From positions 3,844,001-3,908,000 of the forward strand of contig WOAB01000476.1 in the NCBI GenBank assembly GCA_027886185.1: a stretch of DNA of 64,000 nt, written 5' to 3'. Of the stretch, positions 21,437 to 29,998 are shown one piece after another (position 1 is the first letter of the stretch; each line of letters begins with the position of its first letter). The position numbers and the translations under genes are program-made. The notes under the pieces are model-generated. The model was not told the DNA's origin, did no database searches, and was given only the letters and a program-made list of their open reading frames with translations. The stretch comes from Rheum nobile (taxonomy: Eukaryota; Streptophyta; Magnoliopsida; Caryophyllales; Polygonaceae).

Positions 21437-22788
21437 CCACCCTACTTGGCTTGCCAATACTGTGGTTGTTAAGAAGAAGAATGGTGATTGGAGAGTTTCT
21501 GTGGACTTCACTGACTTGAACAAGGCATGTCCCAAAGACTTATATCCACTCCCCAAGATCGATCAATTGGTGGATGCGACAGCTGGGAATTCGAGAATGA
21601 GTTTCCTGGATGCTTATAGGGGATACCATCAAATCCCTCTGCTAGAGTAAGATCAAGAGAAGACAACGTTTATCACGCCTCGGGGTATCTTCTGCTATAA
21701 AGTCATGCCATTCGGACTAAAGAATGCATGGGCCACTTTTCAGAGGGCTATTATTTCTTTATTCGCTGACTTGATTGGATCCAAGGTAGAGGTCTATATC
21801 GATGATATGGTGGTCAACAGCAGGCAGAAAGAAGACCACTTGGATGATCTGCAACAAGTATTCGACATCATGAAAAAATACAGCTTGCGTCTCAATGCTT
21901 CTATTAAAGCGATCCAGGCAATCCGCAGTCCGACCTATGTTAAGGAAGTTAAAAAATTGGCAGGTATGGCAGCTGCCTTAAATCGCTTTATTAGTAAATC
22001 CTCAAACAGGTGCGGGAATTCTTCCGGTTAATGAGGAAAGAAAGGATTTTTTAGTGGGATGAGGAATGTGAGCAATTACTATTAGAATTAAAGACATACC
22101 TTCAAAAGCCTCCAATTTTAACGGTTCCCGAGCCTGGTGAAGAATTGTCATTGTATTTATCAGTGTCGGATAGGGCAGTCAGCGCGGTTTTAATTAAGGA
22201 GGTTAGAGGAGCTCAGCACCCGGTCTATTATTTCAGCAAGACGCTCCTTGACGCAGAGTCCAGGTACACACCAATGGAGAAGTTACTTTTAGCTTTAGTA
22301 GTGGCGTCGAGAAAACTCAATCATTATTTCCAAGTGCATGCTATTGCTGTTGTGACCGCTTTCCCTCTCAGAGCTTTGATGGCAAGTTCATATTTGTCTA
22401 GGAGAGTGGCAAAGTGGGATGTGGAGTTGGGGCAGTATGAGCTACGATATGTCCCAAGAGTAGCGATCAAGGGCCAAGTGCTTGCAGACTTCATGGCGGA
22501 ATTTGTTGGAGAGACTCGTGAGGAGATTAGTCCAGTTTGGAGTTTGCAGGTGAATCTTCAGCATACTTGGGAGCTCCAAGTCGATGGGGCATCAAACAGA
22601 AGAGATGCAGGGGCATGATTGGTGTTGAAATCCCCAATGGGGGAGACAATTCGCACGGCTGTAAAGTTGGGATTTCCAGCAACCAATAATGAAGCAGAGT
22701 ATGAGGCTTTGATCTTGGGATTGACGGCAGCCAGAAACAAGGGAGAAAAGGAACTGGTAATTTATTCAGACTCGCAACTCATAGTCTG
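21437..22788 (+). pseudogene. Tat family 2 fragment D: RT core to second RNase H
   Basis: Starts abruptly at the RT segment YPTWLANTVVVKKKNGDWR (RT domain 1) and keeps VYIDDMVVNS at about 21796. An internal deletion near 21902 removes about 27 residues (the KCAFGVSSGKFLGHL part present at 26925). Stops at 21649, 22031 and 22616 and a frame change follow. It continues through both RNase H domains to YSDSQLIV at 22788, where orientation switches. No gag, protease or integrase is attached. Confidence 0.85.
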
Positions 22789-22911
22789 TATGAAATTTTC
22801 CACCTTAGAAGGCAGTACACACTTCAGGTAGGGTCCTGAAAAGGATTTTCGGTATAGAAACCCACTTGGTGAGATCCAGAACATCGCCGATTTGAGTCTG
22901 ACTTGTCGTGC
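22789..22911 (-). pseudogene. Tat family 2 fragment: RNase H-integrase linker, inverted
   Basis: Minus-strand reading gives ARQVRLKSAMFWISPSGF and LYRKSFSGPYLKCVLPSKV, identical in order to copy B at about 17340-17240, the start of the integrase region. It joins fragment D tail-on at 22788 and another inverted fragment at 22912. Confidence 0.75.
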
Positions 22912-23258
22912 CGACGGCAAACTCGGATCCGACCGACGGCAAACTCGGACCAAACTGGGAAGGTCCATACCGTGTCACAGCTTCTTCCGGTAAGGCGGCA
23001 TACAAGCTTGAGGATATGTCAGCCGATTTGAGTCTGACTTGTCGTGCTTCTTTTTTATCCTCAGGCAACTTACCATGTTGCAAGTAATCAAAGACGGGGT
23101 CCATCCAACTTGGTTCAGTGTCGAGCCAAAGGACTTCTTCGCTCTCAATGTTGGGTGACTCGAGGATGCTGATCGTAATTCGGGAGCTCTGACTGCCTGA
23201 GCTGGATGATGCCAAAGTGGCCAGCGCGTCTGCCACCTCATTTTGTTCCCGCGGAATC
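22912..23258 (-). pseudogene. Second copy of the chimeric pol junction (RNase H end joined to inverted integrase tail)
   Basis: Read on the minus strand, this block matches the element at about 28000-28320 across its chimeric junction: EQNEVADALATLASSSSGS and SQSSRITISILESPNIES, then RLKSADISSS followed by antisense integrase-tail sequence. The junction near 23021 (GATATGTCA next to GCCGATTTGAG) is the same as at 28228. A 26-bp direct repeat beginning GCCGATTTGAG flanks the inverted-tail part (22886-22911 and 23022-23047). Confidence 0.75.
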
Positions 23259-23289
23259 TGGATCTCACTTGGCTTGATGGAAGAGTTGT

Positions 23290-23530
23290 TTTGCATGCGT
23301 GCCATGTGTCGTCACCGGTGTGCCATGTGTCGTCGCCAATGTGCCATGTGTCATCGCCGGTGTGCCATGTGTCGTCACCGGTGTGCCATGTGTCGTCACC
23401 GGTGTGCCATGTGTCATCGCCGGTGTGCCATGTGTCGTCGCCGGTGTGCCATGTGTCGTCGCCATTGTGCCATGTGTCGTCACCCGTGTGCCATGTGCCA
23501 TCGCCGATGTGCCATGTGTCGTCGCCGGTG
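23290..23530. repeat. 21-bp minisatellite, about 11 units
   Basis: Unit GTGTGCCATGTGTCGTCRCCG with C/T and A/G variants (for example GTCATCGCC). Because 21 is a multiple of three and the unit has no stop in most frames, at least five overlapping frames stay open on both strands. The array abuts the LTR at 23531 with no polypurine tract, so it is not part of a normal element end. 23259-23289 is a short unassigned linker. Confidence 0.9.
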
Positions 23531-23821
23531 TGATGGATAAAATATTTTGCCCTTGGTTTTGTGCCCATGGTTTTGCTAGCCCATGGTTTTGTGCCCATGG
23601 TTTTGCTAGCCCATGGTTTTGTGCCCATGGTTTGCCAACATATTGCACAATATATATGTGTCTTCATGAATCATTATTTGGACGCACATTAGCATATTTC
23701 AATTTAAGTGCAATAACAAAATAAGGGGAGATTAGAAGGCGGAAGATCGGATTCTCATTTTTCAAGGTGATTATTCCTCAAGTCGAGATCATTAATTGTA
23801 GTACGAAAAATCTCTACTAGA
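23531..23821 (+). repeat. Family 2 LTR, first copy (291 bp)
   Basis: Starts TGATGGATAAAATATTTTGC and ends near CTCTACTAGA, followed by TTGGCGCCGTCTGTGGG. It contains five CCCATGG cores alternating with GCTAG and GTG, then a TATA-like CAATATATATGTG near 23648. It is shorter than the other two copies (318 and 364 bp) because of fewer repeat units. Confidence 0.85.
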
Positions 23822-23824
23822 GTT

Positions 23825-23841
23825 TGGCGCCGTCTGTGGGA
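23825..23841 (+). promoter_or_regulatory. Family 2 primer-binding site
   Basis: TGGCGCCGTCTGTGGGA follows the LTR by a few bases and is repeated after the LTR at 29976 (TGGCGCC from 29980). Its position makes it the minus-strand primer site. The matching tRNA was not identified. Confidence 0.65.
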
Positions 23842-23855
23842 AAACGAAAGCAAGA

Positions 23856-25192
23856 ATGATCACCGAGAGAACTACGAGGAGTTCAGCGGCGGAGGACGCC
23901 CGAAGGGCTGAGATGGATCAAGCCCTAGAGCGTCAGAGTCTGGAATTTGAAGTGATCTTGGCGGATAAGGAGACGCAGGTTCGTGTGGCCACGGGAGAGG
24001 CGGCCGAGGCTCGACGGCTACTTGACAAGGCAAGGGACAAGCGTCCAACGGAAGAGCATGAAACTAATGGCGGTATGGGACGTCTGCGAAGTGTGATTGA
24101 GGCCAACACGACTCGCGAGCGGACCAACCCCAGGGTTGTGAGTGGCGGGCGTTCCGATCCTGTTGCTAGGGCTGTGAGTTTCGAGCAAGACCGTCACCGA
24201 GGGAGAAGCCTGGATGGAAGCATGCTGAGGACGTCTTTGTCTTCATCTCGGCATGAGCCACTCCAGAGTGGGAGGCGAGGTGAGCCGCGCGAGGCTGGGG
24301 TAGATCAGAACCACCGCGCGCGTACCCGACGTTCTCGGTCCACTCTTGTGCGCATGCATTGGGAAAGGGAAGGAAGCGTCGAGTCTGGACGAATTCGAGG
24401 CCGGGACATCGAGAGGTTCTGAGACGCGAAAAAGCGTTTGATGCGCTTGCTTGACAATCAGGGAGAATCTTTGATCAACGCTCAAGAGCAAGCAGAGAAG
24501 AAGCTTGCTCGAATGACTTCTACACCGTTTGTGAAGCAAATCAGGGACCAACATCCCCCAGCTAAGTTATCTACCCCTTCCTTTGAACTATATGATGGGA
24601 AGTCGGATCCCATTAGTCACATAGCTATGTTTTCTCACAAGATGGCTTTGTGGATTGCGAATGATGCCCTGATGTGTAAAATGTTCCCTGCAAGCTTAGG
24701 TAAAATCGCAGCAAAGTGGTTCCACACCCTGAAATCTGATTTAATTTACTCGTGGGACCAGTTGGCCAAGAAGTTCGTGTCTCATTTTATTGCTAACAGC
24801 CGGGAGGCCCCGTCAGTTGATTCTTTGTATGCTTTAAAGATGCGTCGAGATGAAGGGCTGAGACAATTTGCCGCAAGGTTTATGGAGTGTTATTCAGACA
24901 TCGATGATTGTGATGAGAGATCAGCCGTGGGTGCTTTTAGGCTCGCTCTAGCCCATGAAAATAAGCTTAGAGAAAGCCTGACATTGAGACAACCTGCAAG
25001 CATGACCGAGCTGCACGAGCGTCTAAGGCAGTATATGAAGCTTGAGGACGATACTAAGATGTCTCGCTCTCCCACCAGAAAGCAAGGGGGGGTGATGCCC
25101 AGGAATCTAGGGTCCGACCTCCACACGGACAGGACAGGGGGCTTCTCCCACTGCCCGTTGCCCATTCTGTCCATACTGCATTTAAAATCCCC
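23856..25192 (+). pseudogene. Tat family 2 gag, element E1
   Basis: The first ATG of copy E2 (29999) is ACG here, so the next in-frame ATG at 23856 is used. The N-terminus is a charged helix (MDQALERQSLEFEVIL) followed by an Arg/Ser-rich linker. The capsid-like Retrotrans_gag part lies at 24520-25060 (FELYDGKSDPISHIAMF, KWFHTLKSDLIYSWDQLAKKF, RRDEGLRQFAARF). A TGA at 24420 and a frameshift near 25085 disable it. Compared with E2 (31236-31250), four bases are missing at the frameshift; allowing for them, gag and the pol frame that follows are one continuous reading frame, so the family uses a single gag-pol ORF. Confidence 0.85.
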
Positions 25193-28100
25193 ATGTACGA
25201 GATTCTAAGACAGATAAAGGACAAGCCTTTTTTCAGGTGGCCCGCTCCCATGAGAGATGGGCCGGAGCGAGATCAATCCAAGTTCTATTTCTATCATAAA
25301 GACAAGGGACATGCAACTATTGAATGCAAAGCCTTTAGGCGGTTCCTTGATCAAATGGTTGAGAAGGGAGAATTGAAGGAATTCCTAGACGGTAAGGGTG
25401 CACCGAAGGGTACCCAGGGTGGAAGGATAGTTCATGAAAAGCTAGCAGACAAGGCATCGGGGCCACCAAGGCAGGTTATTCACATGATTGAGGCATCGGC
25501 CAGGCAAACTCAGTCGTCCAGACATGAGTTCAAGAAGAATTGTCATCGAATGGAAGTGTTAAAAGCGGAGGTTCAGGATAGCAAGAGGCCTCGTTCGGAG
25601 GAGGTTATAAGGTTGTCGTTCTCTCATGAGGATTTGGAGGGCATCCAGCTCCCACATAATGATCCGCTGGTTTTGACCATTGAGCTAGCATCATTCGACG
25701 TACGTCGAGTTCTGGTTGATTCAGGTAGCTCGGTGGATATCATGTACTACGAGATGTTCAAGAAGCTTGGGAAAAGTCAGGAGGATTTGGTTCCTGTGTC
25801 TACGCAGTTGACAGGTTTAGGGTCGTTCCCTGTATGGCCCCTGGGCATGCTCAGGGAGACCGTCACGCTAGGAGGAAAGTCTGTCACTATTGAGTTCTTG
25901 GTGGTGAATGTTCCATGCACCTACAACGCTATCCTGGGGCAACCTTGGTTGCACGCTATGCAGGCGATCCAGTCAACATTTCATCAGGCAATCATCTTCC
26001 CGCTGCAAGGAAGGGTGGTACGAGTCAGAGGCGATCAAAGGGCCGCCCGGTATTGCCTTGGGGTGGAGGGTTCAGTCTCCTGGGTACACACCATTCGGGC
26101 TGATCCGCAAGTCCTTGACGACGTTGGACAGAATCCATCGGAGAAGTCAATCGAAGCCTTGCGAAAGATTGTTGTGAGTACCTCTGAACCCGAAAAATCC
26201 TTACTCGTTGGAGCTAACGTTTCAGGAGATGAATTAGAATCCTTAGCGGGGCTCTTAAGAAGGAACAGAAAGGTGTTTGCGTGGAGCCCATATGAGATGC
26301 CGGGCTTGGACCCTGCAATTGCCTATCATAAGCTTAGCGTTCGTCTGGACGCAAAGCCTGTGGTTCAGAAGGCGAGACGATCCTCAGTTCAGCACTCAGA
26401 CGCAGTCATCGCCGAGTTGGATAAGTTGGTTAATGCTGGGGCAGTAAGGGAGGTTCAGTACCCTACTTGGCTTGCCAATACTATGGTTGTTAAGAAGAAG
26501 AACGATGATTGGAGAGTTTTTGTGGACTTCACTGACTTGAACAAGGCATGTCCCAAAGACTTATATCCACTCCCCAAGATCGATGAATTGGTGGATGCGA
26601 CAGCTGGGCATTCGAGAATGAGTTTCCTGGATGCTTATAGGGGATACCATCAAATCCCTCTGCTAGAGGAAGATCAAGAGAAGACAACGCTTATCACGCC
26701 TCGGGGCATCTTCTGCTATAAAGTCATGCCATTCGGACTAAAGAATGCAGGGGCCACTTTTCAGAGGGCTATTGTTTCTTTATTCGCTGACTTGATTGGA
26801 TCCAGGGTAGAGGTCTATATCGATGATATGGTGGTCAAAAGCAGGCAGAAAGAAGACCACTTGGATGATCTGCAAGAAGTATTCGACATCATGAAAAAAT
26901 ACAGCTTGCGTCTCAATGCTTCTAAGTGTGCATTTGGCGTCAGTTCTGGCAAGTTCTTGGGACATCTGGTGACCCGTCGGGGAATTGAAGCAAGTCCAGA
27001 TCAGATTAAAGCGATCCAGGCAATCCGCAGTCCGACCTGTGTTAAGGAAGTTCAAAAATTGGCAGTTATGACAGCTGCCTTAAATCGCTTTATTAGTAAA
27101 TCCTCAGACAGGTACGGGAACTTCTTCCGGTTAATGAGGGGAGAAAGGATTTTTCAGTGGGATGAGGAATGTGAGCAATCGCTATTAGAATTAAAGGCAT
27201 TCCTTCAAAAGCCTCCAATTTTAATGGTTCCCGAGCCTGGTGAAGAATTGTCATTGTATTTATCAGTGTCGGATAGGGCAGTCAGCGCGGTCTTTATTAG
27301 GGAGGTTGGAGGAGCTCAGCACCCGGTCTATTATGTCAGCAAGACGCTCCTTGACGCCGAGTCCAGGTACACACCAATGGAGAAGTTACTTTTAGCTTTA
27401 GTAGTGGCGTCGAGAAAACTCAATCATTATTTCCAAGTGCATGCTATTGCTGTTGTGACCGCTTTCCCTCTCAGAGCTTTGATGGCAAGTTCAGATTTGT
27501 CTGGGAGAGTGGCAAAGTGGGCTGTGGAGTTGGGGCAGTATGAGCTACGATATGTCCCAAGAGTAGCGATCAAGGGCCAAGTTCTTGCAGACTTCGTGGC
27601 GGAATTTGTTGGAGAGACTCGTGAGGAGATTAGTCCAGTTTGGAGTTTGCAGGTGAATCTTCAGCATACTTGGGAGCTCCAAGTCGATGGGGCATCAAAC
27701 AGAAGAGGTGCAGGGGCAGGATTGGTGTTGAAATCCCCAACGGGGGAGACAATTCGCATGGCTGTAAAGTTGGGATTTCCAGCAACCAATAATGAAGCAG
27801 AGTATGAGGCTTTGATCTTGGGATTGACGACAGCCAGAAACAAGGGAGCAAAGGAACTGGTAATTTATTCAGACTCGCAACTCATAGTCAATCAGGTTAC
27901 GGGGGAGTATGGAGCAAAGTCATCACGTATGCTGGCTTATCTGGAGAGGGCTCGTAGTTTGTTAGCAGAGTTTCAAGAATTTAGAATGCACCAGATTCCA
28001 TGGGAACAAAATGAGGTGGCAGACGCACTGGCCACTTTGGCGTCATCCAGCTCAGGCAGTCAGAGCTCCCGAATTACGATCAGTATCCTCGAGTCACCCA

Positions 28101-28426
28101 GCATTGAGAGCGAAGAAGTCCTTTGGCTCAACACTGAACCAAGTTGGATGGACCCCGTCTTTGATTACTTGCAACATGGTAAGTTGCCTGAGGATAAAAA
28201 AGAAGCACGACAAGTCAGACTCAAATCGGCTGACATATCCTCAAGCTTGTATGCCCCCTTACCGGAAGAAGCTGTGACACGGTACGGACCTTCCCAGTTT
28301 GGTCCGAGTTTGCCGTCGGTCGGATCCTTCGTATTAGCCAGAACCTTACGCAAGACAAAGTTGCCCACTTCAAAACTTCGTGCCTTGAGACCCTTCTCGT
28401 GGGCACGCATCATTTCGCGTTGGTAA
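25193..28426 (+). CDS. Tat family 2 pol, element E1: gag end, protease, RT, two RNase H domains; integrase core missing
   Basis: A 1077-codon open frame; the true start is upstream in gag. In order: knuckle-like FYFYHKDKGHATIECKAF (residues ~33-50), protease with VLVDSGSSVDIM (DSG ~176-178), RT with YPTWLANT and VYIDDMVVKS (YIDD ~542-545), a Ty3-type RNase H whose first acidic site reads YLSVSD instead of the usual LDASD, then an intact second RNase H (VDGAS Asp ~832, NEAEYEAL, YSDSQL, EVADALATL). After RLKSA at 28227 the frame runs about 65 codons into inverted integrase-tail sequence and stops. The zinc-binding and catalytic integrase domains are absent. The product could have reverse transcriptase but not integrase activity. 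Confidence 0.85.
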   Translation: MYEILRQIKDKPFFRWPAPMRDGPERDQSKFYFYHKDKGHATIECKAFRRFLDQMVEKGELKEFLDGKGAPKGTQGGRIVHEKLADKASGPPRQVIHMIEASARQTQSSRHEFKKNCHRMEVLKAEVQDSKRPRSEEVIRLSFSHEDLEGIQLPHNDPLVLTIELASFDVRRVLVDSGSSVDIMYYEMFKKLGKSQEDLVPVSTQLTGLGSFPVWPLGMLRETVTLGGKSVTIEFLVVNVPCTYNAILGQPWLHAMQAIQSTFHQAIIFPLQGRVVRVRGDQRAARYCLGVEGSVSWVHTIRADPQVLDDVGQNPSEKSIEALRKIVVSTSEPEKSLLVGANVSGDELESLAGLLRRNRKVFAWSPYEMPGLDPAIAYHKLSVRLDAKPVVQKARRSSVQHSDAVIAELDKLVNAGAVREVQYPTWLANTMVVKKKNDDWRVFVDFTDLNKACPKDLYPLPKIDELVDATAGHSRMSFLDAYRGYHQIPLLEEDQEKTTLITPRGIFCYKVMPFGLKNAGATFQRAIVSLFADLIGSRVEVYIDDMVVKSRQKEDHLDDLQEVFDIMKKYSLRLNASKCAFGVSSGKFLGHLVTRRGIEASPDQIKAIQAIRSPTCVKEVQKLAVMTAALNRFISKSSDRYGNFFRLMRGERIFQWDEECEQSLLELKAFLQKPPILMVPEPGEELSLYLSVSDRAVSAVFIREVGGAQHPVYYVSKTLLDAESRYTPMEKLLLALVVASRKLNHYFQVHAIAVVTAFPLRALMASSDLSGRVAKWAVELGQYELRYVPRVAIKGQVLADFVAEFVGETREEISPVWSLQVNLQHTWELQVDGASNRRGAGAGLVLKSPTGETIRMAVKLGFPATNNEAEYEALILGLTTARNKGAKELVIYSDSQLIVNQVTGEYGAKSSRMLAYLERARSLLAEFQEFRMHQIPWEQNEVADALATLASSSSGSQSSRITISILESPSIESEEVLWLNTEPSWMDPVFDYLQHGKLPEDKKEARQVRLKSADISSSLYAPLPEEAVTRYGPSQFGPSLPSVGSFVLARTLRKTKLPTSKLRALRPFSWARIISRW

Positions 28427-28675
28427 GCTGCTAGGCGAATCGTCGACGCCTCCCTTTTCTCTTGTAAGAGGTCGAGATTGACCTTGAGAGCCTCGTTTTG
28501 TTCCCACGAGAAGGGTCTCAAGCCACGAAGTTTTGAAGTGGGCGACTTTGTCTTGCGTAAGGTTCTGGCTAATACGAAGGATCCGACCGATGACAAACTC
28601 GGACCAAACTGGGAAGGTCCGTACCGTGTCACAGCTTCTTCCGGTAAGGGGGCATACAAGCTTGAGGATATGTCA
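28228..28675. repeat. Inverted repeat formed by the pol tail (arms ~170 bp)
   Basis: 28228-28405 is nearly the reverse complement of 28507-28675; both are the C-terminal integrase tail (GLKPRSFEVGDFVLRKV...). About 100 bp of further inverted tail sequence separates the arms. RNA crossing it would fold into a long hairpin. The right arm is in the normal orientation and ends pol at 28732. Confidence 0.85.
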
Positions 28676-28732
28676 GGGAAAGAGGTGCCGCGCACTTGGA
28701 GCATTTCAAACTTGAGAAGGTTCTACATTTGA
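28497..28732 (+). pseudogene. Integrase C-terminal tail of E1
   Basis: Frame encodes HEKGLKPRSFEVGDFVLRKV, LGPNWEGPYRVTASSGKGAY and VPRTWSISNLRRFYI, ending in TGA at 28730-28732. This is the non-catalytic tail that follows the integrase core. No start codon or core is attached. Confidence 0.75.
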
Positions 28733-28955
28733 TCCCTTTCTTTTTCTAAGTTGTAGTGCATGTAGTTGAACTGGAGGTACTCTTCTTCCTCTTTGCGCAG
28801 TTTTCTCCCATGTGGTTTTCCCATGAAGAGGTTTTAACGAGGCCCTCCCCGGATGTTTTTTCCTTTATGTTGTTCATGGTTGACATTTAGCAATACCCAG
28901 ATTGCAGTTTCGTCTTATGTTGTTGAGTAATGGCAGAAAGAGGTCCCTTCTAAAA
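28733..28955 (+). other. Family 2 3' untranslated region, proximal part
   Basis: No ORF. It holds a GTGGTTTTCCCATGAAG / AGGTTTTAACGAGGC block at about 28811-28842. Similar GGTTTTCCC...GGTTTTTAACGAGGC blocks recur in plant LTR retrotransposons and are of unknown role; I recognise the resemblance only. Confidence 0.5.
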
Positions 28956-29375
28956 CGACACCACGCTGTCGTACTAAGCCGACTCCACGAAGTCGCACCT
29001 AAACCGACACCACATTGTCGTACTAAGCCGACACCTCATTGTCGCACCAAAGCCGAGTCCACGAAGTCGCACCTAAACCGACACCACGCTATCGTACTAA
29101 GCCGACTCCACGAAGTCGCACCTAAACCGACACCACGTTGTCATACTAAGCCGACACCTCGTTGTCGCACCAAGGCCGACTCCACAAAGTCGAATCTAAA
29201 CCGACACCACGTTGTCATACTAAGCCGACACCTCGTTGTCGCACCAAGGCCGACTCCATGAAGTCGAATCTAAACCGATAACACATTGTCATACTAAGCC
29301 GACACCACGTTGTCGCATCAAGGCCGACTCCACGAAGTCAAATCTAAACCGACACCACGTCATCATACTAAGTCT
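28956..29375. repeat. Array of 17 hairpin units with 72-bp higher-order period
   Basis: Seventeen 16-bp units of the form CGACxCCACGxxGTCG (stem CGACA/TGTCG or CGACT/AGTCG, six-base loop CCACGN or CCTCGT) are joined by 8-9 bp spacers TACTAAGC, CACCAAGGC or AATCTAAAC/CACCTAAAC. Three unit types in fixed order (ACCACG, ACCTCG, TCCACG) make a period near 72 bp in the second half. Stem changes are often matched by the other arm (CGACA with TGTCG, CGACT with AGTCG). Confidence 0.85.
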
Positions 29376-29515
29376 AACATCTCAAAAGGCATGAACTCAG
29401 CAGGAAATGGACTTCTGGATAACCGCACGGTTTGTCGCAAACCCATATGGGTCTCGTCCTTGACCATGCCAGATAGACGGTGATGTGCCTAACGAAAACA
29501 AATGGTTTCGAAGGA

Positions 29516-29542
29516 CCGCACGGTTTGTGACAAACCATGCGG
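29516..29542. repeat. 27-bp palindrome in the family 2 3' untranslated region
   Basis: CCGCACGGTTTG-TGA-CAAACCATGCGG: 12-bp arms with one mismatch around a 3-bp centre. A related, less perfect palindrome lies at 29423-29450, and the inverted copy of this region has the same one at 21006-21032. It sits about 120 bp before the LTR. Confidence 0.85.
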
Positions 29543-29642
29543 GCCCTATCCCAAACCCTGCCATATCACGATTCGGTATTCTTGATAATCTGGTAAGTCT
29601 TAAACAATTTTTCAGACTCTCGATCCTCGATCAAGCCTCGAA

Positions 29643-29658
29643 AGTCCGAGGGGCAAAT
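29643..29658 (+). promoter_or_regulatory. Polypurine tract before the middle LTR
   Basis: AGTCCGAGGGGCAAAT lies directly before TGATGGATA, the usual place of the plus-strand primer. The copy before the third LTR (31536-31551) reads AGTCCGAGCGGCAAAT, with one purine lost. Confidence 0.65.
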
Positions 29659-29976
29659 TGATGGATAAAATATTTTGCCATTGGTTTTGAGCCCATGGTT
29701 TTTGCCCTTGGTTTTGTGCCCATGGTTTTGCTAGCCCATGGTTTTGTGCCCATGGTTTTGCTAGCCCATGGTTTTGTGCCCATGGTTTGCCAACATATTG
29801 CACTATATATATGTGTCTTCATGAATCATTATTTGGACGCACATTAGCATATTTCAATTTAAGTGCAATAATAATATAAGGGGAGATTAGAAGGCGGAAG
29901 ATCGGATTCTCATTTTTCAAGGTGATTATTCTTCAAGTCGAGATCATTAATTGTAGTACGAAAAATCTCTACTAGA
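29659..29976 (+). repeat. Family 2 LTR, middle copy (318 bp), shared by E1 and E2
   Basis: TGATGGATA start; six CCCATGG cores in 14/16-bp alternating units; TATA-like CACTATATATATG at 29811; end CTCTACTAGA before TTGGCGCC. It is 3' LTR to E1 and 5' LTR to E2. Confidence 0.85.
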
Positions 29977-29998
29977 GTTTGGCGCCGTCTGTGGGAAA

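Noticed and set aside
23217..23724. Several overlapping ORFs of 96-230 codons on both strands
   Set aside because: All come from the 21-bp minisatellite, whose unit length is a multiple of three; composition is purely repetitive and no domain is present.
28956..29375. Regular palindromic repeats with short spacers, CRISPR-like at first sight
   Set aside because: Spacers are 8-9 bp and themselves repeated, no cas genes exist, and the array lies in a plant retrotransposon's 3' region.
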